Shown: positions 1 to 4,622 of the stretch, in pieces | How positions within the stretch are numbered: position 1 is the first letter of the stretch | How the letters are laid out: each line of letters begins with the position of its first letter | Origin: an uncultured Kiritimatiellota bacterium | Lineage (GTDB): Bacteria > Verrucomicrobiota > Kiritimatiellia > RFP12 > UBA1067 | Assembly: GCA_934675625.1 (NCBI GenBank) | Contig: CAKURH010000120.1 | Location: 1-8,842, forward strand | Length of the DNA stretch: 8,842 nt | Reading direction: 5' to 3' | Notes under the pieces: model-generated | What the model was told of the DNA's origin: nothing | The model's input: the letters and a program-made list of their open reading frames with translations, nothing else | Databases searched by the model: none | Program-made: the position numbers and the translations under genes

Positions 1-98
1 GGAAGCAAGGCATTGAGAAGGCTGATGACGAGGTTCTTGTGCTCGCCAAAGACCTTCTTGAAGGTGACATCAGCCTTAGGGTCAAGATACTTTGCCAT
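1..98 (-). CDS. Rpn family recombination-promoting nuclease / PD-(D/E)XK transposase-like protein, N-terminal fragment
   Basis: Only the first 32 codons are in the window; the gene runs off the left edge. The peptide begins MAKYLDPKADVTFKKVFGEH and continues KNLVISLLNALL. This matches the characteristic N-terminus of the Rpn / PD-(D/E)XK transposase-like family (start such as YLDPKxDxxFKxxFGE, then xLISxLNALL). Family members are DNA endonucleases linked to recA-independent recombination and are often numerous in gut bacteria. The catalytic residues would lie beyond the window. The ATG at 98 is chosen because the family N-terminus begins there and a GAAGGGG Shine-Dalgarno-like run lies about 12 nt upstream; an in-frame ATG at 122 is the alternative. 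Codon use looks less GC-biased than in the neighbours, which would fit a mobile or laterally acquired gene. It is read from the promoter at 297-325, possibly together with a short upstream ORF. Confidence 0.82.
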   Translation of the reverse strand, partial: MAKYLDPKADVTFKKVFGEHKNLVISLLNALL

Positions 99-99
99 G

Positions 100-237
100 T
101 CAAAACCCGCCCCTTCTTTCATGCGGCGGGCAGAGGCCGCTGCCGCTCGGACACGGACGACAGGAAAGCATTCGCGCAAAGGCTGCGGATGTTGCCTTTG
201 CGTCGTCGCATTTGATGCGATTTGCCACGCTCTTCAT
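100..237 (-). CDS. Possible small Cys-rich protein (45-47 aa) upstream of the Rpn gene
   Basis: Short ORF directly in front of the Rpn gene: its TGA (102-100) is one nucleotide from the Rpn ATG (98), the spacing expected for translational coupling. The start at 237 has a GAGAGG ribosome-binding sequence 9 nt upstream; an ATG at 243 in the same frame would give 47 aa. Numbered from 243, the peptide has Cys at 12, 28, 31 and 38, with a C-x2-C-P-x5-C-P arrangement resembling a small metal-binding knuckle. No family is recognised. The ORF also covers the Rpn Shine-Dalgarno region, so it could instead be a regulatory leader peptide or chance. It lies about 50 nt downstream of the predicted transcription start. 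Confidence 0.35.
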   Translation of the reverse strand: MKSVANRIKCDDAKATSAAFARMLSCRPCPSGSGLCPPHERRGGF

Positions 238-296
238 CGTCATTCGCCTCTCTTCTCCGCTTCAGGGCACAATACACCTCAGCAAAAGACGAAAGA

Positions 297-325
297 AGTA
301 TAGCATTCCTTCCCCAGAAAGTCAA
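297..325 (-). promoter_or_regulatory. Sigma-70 promoter for the Rpn gene (TTGACT-17-TATACT)
   Basis: On the minus strand a -35 TTGACT (325-320) is separated by exactly 17 nt from a -10 TATACT (302-297), and the -10 is preceded by TGC, giving an extended -10. It begins 18 nt past the MATE stop codon and points at the Rpn gene. Transcription should start near 290, leaving about 190 nt of leader before the Rpn ATG. Confidence 0.75.
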
Positions 326-342
326 TGGGGACGCGCCAGACG

Positions 343-1692
343 TCAGACGAGCCTGATCCACCGCCAGCGCCCGAGACGCCAGCGGACGGCCGAGCCGACG
401 CTGATGACGACGACGTAGACGATCATCGTCCCCCACAGGGCCGGCATCGTGTTGTGGAAGTGGCGCACGAGAAAGACGAGCGGCAGCCAGAGGGCAAAGG
501 CGTTCAGGAGCATCCACCCCATCACGAACTTCGTGTCGCCCGCGCCCTTCAGCGCGCCCGAGAGGATGATGTCCGTCGCGTCGAAGAGCATCCACGCCGA
601 CATGAGGCAGAGCAGCGTCGTGCCGAGCGCATGGAACGCCGCTGGATCCGTCAGGTCGGGCGAGGCGTAGAGCGCAAGAAGCGGACGCCGGAACGCGAGC
701 ACGCCGAGGCAGGCGACGAGGGTGAAGCCGAGGCCGAGCGCCAGCGTGCGCCGCAGCGCCCGCCGAGCCTCGGCGTCGTCCCCACGGCCGCGCGCCTGCC
801 CGACGAGCGTCTGCGCGCCAAGCGCAAAGCCCGTCATCGGCGCGAAGAGGAGATAGTTCACCGTGAAGCAGGCGTTCGACACCGCGAACGCCTCGCCGCC
901 CACCTCGCCCGTCACGAAGACGAAAATCGTGAACGACAGCATGTTGAGGACCTCGTAGCCGCCCGCCGGGATGCCGAAGCGCAGGAGGCGGACGGCGAGC
1001 GCACGGACGGACGGCTGCGCGAAGTCGGCCCACGCGCAGACGCGCCGGAGGACGACCGCGAGCAGCAGGCACTGCGCGGCCAGCGCGGCGACCGTCGCCC
1101 ATGCCGCGCCGGCGATGCCCTGCGGCGCAAGCGCGAGGCGCCATCCGAAAAGCGTGACGTCAAAGCCGAAGATCAGCAGCGGATCGAGCGCAATGTTGAG
1201 GACGTTGCCGACGAGGTTCACCCAGAAGACGAGACGCGTACGCCCGCGCCCCGTCAGGTAGGAGATCGCCGCCATCTGGAGATAGACGAAGACCGAGCCG
1301 AGCATCAAGATGTCGAAATACGTCCGCTCCAGCGCCGCCATCGCCGACGTCTCCGCCGTGCGCACGAGAATCCAGTCGCCCAGCCCGCAGACGGGCAGCA
1401 TCGGCAGAAAGGACAAGAACGCAATTCCGACCGCCGCCGCGAGGCTCTGGCGGCATCCCGTCGCGTCGCCCGCGCCATGGTATTGCGCGACGAAGACGCC
1501 GGAATAGCCGACAACCGACTGAAAGAAGGACAGGAAGACCCACGCCAGCGTCGTCGCGGGCAGGACGGCCTCCAGCGCCTCCACCGAGTAGCGCGCGAGA
1601 AAGGCGCGGTCGACGGACTGCATGAGCGCCGTGTTGATCATGCCGAGGGCGAGCGGCCAAACGAGTTTCAGGATGTCCAGATAAGGTTTCAC
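343..1692 (-). CDS. MATE family multidrug/toxin efflux transporter
   Basis: A 449-residue integral membrane protein, typical MATE length, with about twelve hydrophobic segments. The N-terminus (KPYLDILKLVWPLALGM) and the following MQSVDRAFLARYS resemble the conserved first helix and loop of MATE proteins (LxxPLxLxx...D...), and GALKGAGDTKFVMG near residue 395 resembles the conserved second-half motif. These transporters sit in the inner membrane and export cationic drugs or metabolites in exchange for Na+ or H+; the substrate cannot be told here. The frame stays open to an ATG at 1806, but a good promoter lies at 1722-1751, so the GTG at 1692 (Val read as Met) is preferred. It has no clear Shine-Dalgarno and a leader of only about 20 nt. 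An ATG at 1764 is a possible alternative if transcription starts further upstream. There is no obvious terminator after the gene; the Rpn promoter follows at once. Confidence 0.88.
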   Translation of the reverse strand: MKPYLDILKLVWPLALGMINTALMQSVDRAFLARYSVEALEAVLPATTLAWVFLSFFQSVVGYSGVFVAQYHGAGDATGCRQSLAAAVGIAFLSFLPMLPVCGLGDWILVRTAETSAMAALERTYFDILMLGSVFVYLQMAAISYLTGRGRTRLVFWVNLVGNVLNIALDPLLIFGFDVTLFGWRLALAPQGIAGAAWATVAALAAQCLLLAVVLRRVCAWADFAQPSVRALAVRLLRFGIPAGGYEVLNMLSFTIFVFVTGEVGGEAFAVSNACFTVNYLLFAPMTGFALGAQTLVGQARGRGDDAEARRALRRTLALGLGFTLVACLGVLAFRRPLLALYASPDLTDPAAFHALGTTLLCLMSAWMLFDATDIILSGALKGAGDTKFVMGWMLLNAFALWLPLVFLVRHFHNTMPALWGTMIVYVVVISVGSAVRWRLGRWRWIRLV

Positions 1693-1721
1693 TTGCGCAC
1701 CAAATTGACTTGAAGGGCCGC

Positions 1722-1751
1722 ATGATAGCCTTTTCCCCACCTCCCTGTCAA
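1722..1751 (-). promoter_or_regulatory. Sigma-70 promoter for the MATE gene (TTGACA-18-TATCAT)
   Basis: Minus-strand consensus -35 TTGACA (1751-1746), an 18-nt spacer and -10 TATCAT (1727-1722). Predicted transcription start is near 1715, which supports the GTG at 1692 as the MATE start codon. Confidence 0.65.
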
Positions 1752-1776
1752 GCGACCGCTCCATTTTGTCCCGCCT

Positions 1777-1793
1777 TGCGACAAGGTGTCGCA
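1777..1793. promoter_or_regulatory. Perfect 7-3-7 palindrome, candidate activator/operator site
   Basis: TGCGACA-AGG-TGTCGCA is a perfect inverted repeat with a 3-nt spacer. An overlapping CCTTG-CGA-CAAGG repeat lies at 1774-1786. Its centre (1785) is about 67 nt upstream of the predicted sigma-54 transcription start and about 34 nt upstream of the MATE -35. It could therefore bind a dimeric enhancer-binding protein for hsp20, a regulator of the MATE gene, or one protein acting on both. The binding role is inferred from position and symmetry only. Confidence 0.45.
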
Positions 1794-1825
1794 GACGCGA
1801 GGGCATCGCTCGTCGTCCGCAACGG

Positions 1826-1841
1826 TGGCACGGACTTTGCT
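1826..1841 (+). promoter_or_regulatory. Sigma-54 (RpoN) -24/-12 promoter for the hsp20 pair
   Basis: TGGCACGGACTTTGCT matches the sigma-54 consensus TGGCACG-N4-TTGC(A/T) at every defined position: GG at 1827-1828, exactly 10 nt, then GC at 1839-1840. Transcription should start near 1852, giving a 30-nt A-rich leader before the hsp20 ATG at 1882. No comparable sigma-70 promoter was seen here. Sigma-54 promoters need an ATP-driven enhancer-binding protein, so expression of the pair is expected to be signal-gated. Confidence 0.8.
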
Positions 1842-1881
1842 AAATGACAGGCGTTGGCAAAAGAAGAAAGGAAACAAAAAC

Positions 1882-2262
1882 ATGAACACATTGATGAATA
1901 TGGATCCGTGGGGCTTTCTGGACGACCTTCTCGACACGGGAAGCCGAACATTCAGGAACATGCGGGCTCGTGCCGCCGGTCGGTTTCCGCCCGTGAACGT
2001 GTTCTTGGATGACGACGCGGCGCTGATTGACGTCGAGCTGCCGGGCAAGTCCGCGAAGGACGTCGACCTGACGCTCGAACCGCAGGCCGTGACGATCGCC
2101 GACAAGCCGGAAGAGGGCAAGGCGCACGCCTGGAGCCGCCGCCTGGAACTGCCGTTCCGCGTCAGCGTCGAAAAGGCGAACGCCAAGTTCACGAACGGCG
2201 TCCTGCGCATCGAACTGCCGAAAGCCGAGGCGACGGGCGTCCACAAGATCGCAATCCAGTAA
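1882..2262 (+). CDS. Small heat-shock protein, Hsp20/alpha-crystallin family (first of pair)
   Basis: A 126-residue ATP-independent holdase chaperone of the Hsp20 family, expected to bind unfolding proteins in the cytoplasm. The short N-terminal arm contains MDPWGFLDDLLD, a common Hsp20 start. The alpha-crystallin domain spans about residues 36-117 (PVNVFLDDDAALIDVELPGK ... FTNGVLRIELPKAE), including the hallmark NGVL. The C-terminal I-x-I anchor (IAI, residues 123-125) is at the very end. The frame is open upstream to 1786, but the ATG at 1882 has an AAAGGA ribosome-binding site 9 nt before it and lies downstream of the sigma-54 start. The second hsp20 gene follows after 41 nt, surely as one transcript. 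The length is at the short end for the family. Confidence 0.93.
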   Translation: MNTLMNMDPWGFLDDLLDTGSRTFRNMRARAAGRFPPVNVFLDDDAALIDVELPGKSAKDVDLTLEPQAVTIADKPEEGKAHAWSRRLELPFRVSVEKANAKFTNGVLRIELPKAEATGVHKIAIQ

Positions 2263-2267
2263 ACCGC

Positions 2268-2284
2268 GATTCAACAACTGAATC
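2268..2284 (+). other. Short stem-loop between the two hsp20 genes
   Basis: GATTCA-ACAAC-TGAATC is a perfect 6-bp stem with a 5-nt loop, placed just after the first stop codon and 5 nt before the AAGGAGG ribosome-binding site (2290-2296) of the second gene. It has no U-tract, so it is unlikely to terminate. It may tune mRNA stability or relative translation. The stem does not cover the ribosome-binding site. Confidence 0.4.
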
Positions 2285-2303
2285 TAAACAAGGAGGAAAG
2301 AAA

Positions 2304-2639
2304 ATGAACGAAGAGAAATTTGTGGTCCCGACGGCAACGTTCGTCGAGAAGCCGGAGGAATACGAGCTGAAGGTCGAAGTTCCCGGCGTCGGCAAGGAAG
2401 ACGCCGAACTGCACATGGACGGCAAGACCCTCACGCTGAAGACGCACGCGAAGTACCAGAACCCGGCCGGCTTCCGCGAAGTCGCGCACGAGTTCGACCG
2501 GACGAACTACGCAATCAGCGCGGAGCTGCCCGAAATGGCGGATCCGAAGACCCTGACGGCCAAGCTTGAGAACGGACTTCTCACGGTCGTCATCAAGAAA
2601 CGCGCCGAGTCCAAGCCGACGCAGATCCAGATCCAGTAA
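2304..2639 (+). CDS. Small heat-shock protein, Hsp20/alpha-crystallin family (second of pair)
   Basis: A 111-residue Hsp20 that is almost entirely alpha-crystallin domain (about residues 10-98). It opens with VPTATFVEKPEEYELKVEVP, the usual first strands, and ends in LENGLLTVVIKK, the counterpart of the hallmark (N)GxL motif. A C-terminal I-x-I (IQI, residues 108-110) follows. The N-terminal arm is very short, which in this family usually affects oligomer size. It differs clearly in sequence from the first Hsp20, so the two may form mixed oligomers rather than being a recent duplication. Start: ATG at 2304 with a perfect AAGGAGG seven nt upstream. Transcription is expected from the sigma-54 promoter and to end at the hairpin at 2665-2706. 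Confidence 0.93.
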   Translation: MNEEKFVVPTATFVEKPEEYELKVEVPGVGKEDAELHMDGKTLTLKTHAKYQNPAGFREVAHEFDRTNYAISAELPEMADPKTLTAKLENGLLTVVIKKRAESKPTQIQIQ

Positions 2640-2664
2640 GGCCGCGACTGCGCGTCGGACAAAA

Positions 2665-2713
2665 GACCGCCGCCCCCCTCACCGCACGGTGCCGTGGGCG
2701 GCGGTCATGTTTT
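2665..2713. terminator. Strong, apparently bidirectional terminator between convergent units
   Basis: Perfect 11-bp inverted repeat GACCGCCGCCC (2665-2675) / GGGCGGCGGTC (2696-2706); the 20-nt loop contains a nested CACCG-CA-CGGTG hairpin. On the plus strand ATGTTTT follows; on the minus strand TTTTGTCC follows, so both strands show a GC stem plus a short U-run. It ends the hsp20 transcript. Because the stop codon of the radical SAM gene (2681-2679) is inside the loop, the element also overlaps the last nine codons of that gene and would end the minus-strand operon. Confidence 0.8.
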
Positions 2714-3638
2714 CGCCGAGAAGCGCGAGCTTCGGGTCGGACGCCTCGTAGCCCTGAATCCAGCCGTTCTCGAAACCGAAGTCCGCCGCAGCCTCCGTCA
2801 CCGACTCGTACTCGTCGCGTGTCACCGCACGATTGAGGGGCGGCGTCTCCAGTGCCCGATAGGCGGGCGTGTACTGCGCCATGATTGAGACGGGGATTTC
2901 GTTCGAGAGTTCCGTCGCCAGCCACGCCAAGTTCTCAATGGCCTCGTCCGCCAGCCCCGGCAGAACGAGAATGCGGACAATAAGGCACGGCAGGGAAGAT
3001 TTTCCGCACGCCGTTCTCATCCACGCCCAACGCACCGCCGCCCGCGCGGCTTCGACGTAGCCGGGCGCGGACGAATAGCGAATGGCCGTCGCGTTGTGCG
3101 CATAGCGCAGGTCGAACAGTGCACACGCACAAAGTTCCGCATAGGATGCGAGCGTCTCGACGCGCTCATAGCCGGACGAATTCCACACAAACGGAAGCGA
3201 AACGCCCTCTTTCTTCAGGATTTCCGCCGCCGCGCGGATAAACGGCAGATACGGCGTCGGCGAGACGAGGTTCCAGTTCTCGACCCGATCCTTCAGGGCC
3301 AAGTCGCGAAAGATGTCCGCCAACCCCGTCACCGAGAGGTCTGTCCCCTCACCTTTCCAGCTCCACGGCGAATTCTGGCAATAGAGGCACTTCATCGTGC
3401 AGCGCGAGAAGAAGACGCAGCCCGACCCACGTTCGCCCGTAATCGGCGGCTCCTCGCCAAAGTGCGGTCCCCAACGAAACACGCGGGGCCTGTCCCCCGC
3501 CCCGCAAAACCCACGGGGTCTGTCCCCAAGCGTCTGCACAGGGGGTCTGTCCCCACAGGACTGGGGTCTGTCCCCAAGCCGACGATTCACGCCGCACCGA
3601 TGCGGGCAGAGGGCGCACGCCTGAAGATTATCCGACAT
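2679..3638 (-). CDS. PflX-like radical SAM protein (COG1313-type) carrying repeat-derived inserts
   Basis: A 319-residue radical SAM enzyme related to pyruvate formate-lyase activase. The SAM-binding [4Fe-4S] motif CX3CX2C is C80-TMK-C84-LY-C87, followed by QN. The N-terminal CxLCPxxC (C8, C11, C15), GVNR, CGA (C45), HFGEEPPITGERGSG and VFFSRC match the PflX group, whose physiological substrate is unknown to me. Between GVNR (residues 16-19) and HFGEEPP (59-65), where relatives have a short linker, this copy has four GDRP units encoded by the 13-bp repeats at 3485-3575. Three lie before CGA and one after it. The inserts are in frame and leave the iron-sulfur motif intact, so the protein may be active. 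The ATG at 3638 lies inside the NUDIX gene end (11-nt overlap), implying coupled translation. It is the last gene of the operon. Confidence 0.85.
   Translation of the reverse strand: MSDNLQACALCPHRCGVNRRLGDRPQSCGDRPPVQTLGDRPRGFCGAGDRPRVFRWGPHFGEEPPITGERGSGCVFFSRCTMKCLYCQNSPWSWKGEGTDLSVTGLADIFRDLALKDRVENWNLVSPTPYLPFIRAAAEILKKEGVSLPFVWNSSGYERVETLASYAELCACALFDLRYAHNATAIRYSSAPGYVEAARAAVRWAWMRTACGKSSLPCLIVRILVLPGLADEAIENLAWLATELSNEIPVSIMAQYTPAYRALETPPLNRAVTRDEYESVTEAAADFGFENGWIQGYEASDPKLALLGENMTAAHGTVR
3485..3575. repeat. Four copies of a 13-bp quasi-palindrome inside the radical SAM gene
   Basis: Plus-strand copies GGGGTCTGTCCCC at 3515-3527, 3542-3554 and 3563-3575, and a variant GGGGCCTGTCCCC at 3485-3497. 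Start-to-start distances are 30, 27 and 21 nt, all multiples of three, so every copy is read on the minus strand in the same frame as GDRP. Each 13-mer can fold as a GGGG/CCCC hairpin and has no stop codon in any of the six frames. It resembles REP-type palindromes mobilised by RAYT/Y1 transposases, but no transposase is present here. Confidence 0.85.
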
Positions 3639-4134
3639 ATCTTGCCATTTCTTTCGGCAAAAGGTTCGCTTCGCTCAGTTTCGTGAGCGGCCACCAGGCA
3701 AATTCAATCCAGTCCTCCTGCGCCACCACGGCTGGCAACTGTGGGGACAGACCCCCGATGGCTGGGGACAGGCCCCGTTCATCAGTCTGGGGACAGGCCC
3801 CCGATTGTTGGGGACAGACCCCCAGCGTCAGCCGATAGACGAGCGAAATCTCGCAGTGTGGCTGGCCATGCTGCTCGAACTGGCTCTCGACAACGCCGAG
3901 AAAGTCGCCCGCCTCTGCGTCCAGCCCCGTCTCCTCCTTCATCTCGCGGACGAGCGCGGCGCGTGACGTCTCGCCGAACTCGATGTGTCCGCCCGGCAAG
4001 TACGTGTAGCCGCCCTTCTTCGGACGGCACAGGAGGACGTGACCATTTATCACGCAGACGCCGCGCACGATGTTCTCAATGCCGGCGAGTTCGTATTCGG
4101 GAATTCCGCCCCGTTGAACTTCCTTTTCGTTCAT
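3628..4134 (-). CDS. NUDIX hydrolase carrying repeat-derived inserts
   Basis: A 168-residue NUDIX-family pyrophosphohydrolase with an exact NUDIX box, G49-x5-E55-x7-R63-E64-x2-E67-E68-x-G70-L71, the Mg2+-binding catalytic helix. The preceding VRGVCVINGHVLLCRPKKGG and LPGGHIEFGE are typical. Substrate cannot be told; family members cleave nucleoside diphosphates linked to another moiety. After the strand ISLVYRLTL (residues 96-104) there is a ~28-residue insert of GVCP, GACP, GLSP, GLSP units encoded by the repeats at 3743-3822; the fold then resumes at VVAQEDWIEFAWWPL. The frame is open upstream inside ruvC, but the ATG at 4134 overlaps the ruvC stop in the ATGA manner and fits the usual domain start. 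It overlaps the radical SAM gene by 11 nt. Confidence 0.9.
   Translation of the reverse strand: MNEKEVQRGGIPEYELAGIENIVRGVCVINGHVLLCRPKKGGYTYLPGGHIEFGETSRAALVREMKEETGLDAEAGDFLGVVESQFEQHGQPHCEISLVYRLTLGVCPQQSGACPQTDERGLSPAIGGLSPQLPAVVAQEDWIEFAWWPLTKLSEANLLPKEMARYVG
3743..3822. repeat. Four copies of the same 13-bp quasi-palindrome, opposite orientation, inside the NUDIX gene
   Basis: Plus-strand copies GGGGACAGACCCC at 3743-3755 and 3810-3822, and GGGGACAGGCCCC at 3764-3776 and 3789-3801. They form two doublets with a 21-nt period and related 8-nt spacers (CGATGGCT, CGATTGTT), suggesting one doublet arose by duplication of the other. The 25-nt step between doublets changes phase, so two copies read GVCP/GACP and two read GLSP. 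The orientation is opposite to the cluster about 170 nt to the left. Confidence 0.85.
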
Positions 4135-4622
4135 ATCGGTTTCTCCAGTGAAAGGCGCGAATGGGAATGGGCATGGCAGATGGCGAGCCCCAGCGCGTCC
4201 GCCGCGTCGTTCTGCGGCAGTTCGGGCAACGCGAGAAGCGTCTTGATCATCCGCTGGATCTGCTCCTTCTCCGCGAGGCCGTTGCCGCAGATTGCCTTCT
4301 TCATCCGGCGCGGCTCGTATTCGTAGACGGGCAGTTCCGCGTCCGCCGCCGCCGTCAGCACCGCGCCGCGCGCCTCGCCGAGGACGAGCATCGTCCCCGC
4401 GTTCTTGCCGTAGATGACGGACTCGATCGCCATCACGTCCGGCCGGAACGTCGCAATCAGCTCGGTAATCTTCGCGTGAATGGCCCGAAGGCAGCCCGTG
4501 AGCGGCAGCTTCGGCGCGTTCTTGATGTTGCCGCAATCCCGCATCACGAGCCGCGAGCCCTGCACCTCCAGAACGCCGTAGCCCGTCGAGCGGAGCGACG
4601 TGTCAACGCCCAGAATCGTCAT
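4131..4622 (-). CDS. ruvC: Crossover junction endodeoxyribonuclease RuvC
   Basis: A 163-residue Holliday-junction resolvase, normal RuvC length. It nicks paired strands at four-way junctions made during recombination, working with RuvAB. The start MTILGVDTSLRSTGYGVLE is the conserved first strand of the RNase H-like fold with catalytic D7. The other acidic residues are E67 (DVMAIESVIYGKN) and the pair D139/D142 in NDAADALGLAICHAHSH near the C-terminus. EPRRMKKAICGNGLAEKEQI matches the conserved P-x-x-x-K-x-x-G-GxxxKxQ region. Its ATG overlaps the TGA of the MurE-type gene (ATGA, 4619-4622) and its own stop overlaps the NUDIX ATG, so translation is coupled on both sides. ruvA and ruvB are not in the window. 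Confidence 0.96.
   Translation of the reverse strand: MTILGVDTSLRSTGYGVLEVQGSRLVMRDCGNIKNAPKLPLTGCLRAIHAKITELIATFRPDVMAIESVIYGKNAGTMLVLGEARGAVLTAAADAELPVYEYEPRRMKKAICGNGLAEKEQIQRMIKTLLALPELPQNDAADALGLAICHAHSHSRLSLEKPI

Noticed and set aside
325..1713. 462-codon open frame on the plus strand opposite the MATE gene
   Set aside because: The product is a Arg/Glu/Gln-rich shadow with no domain; the opposite strand encodes an obvious MATE protein. Long antisense frames are expected in GC-rich coding DNA. The same applies to plus-strand frames at 4682-5815 and 7053-8207 and to the minus-strand frames at 119-1144 and 7307-7924.
3485..3822. Clustered short repeats as a CRISPR array
   Set aside because: Units are 13 bp with 8-17 nt spacers, lie inside coding frames and are palindromic; no cas genes are present.
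4134..4536. Upstream extension of the NUDIX frame through ruvC
   Set aside because: The extra ~134 residues are ruvC read in another frame and are Arg/Ala-rich; the NUDIX fold begins after the ATG at 4134, which overlaps the ruvC stop as ATGA.
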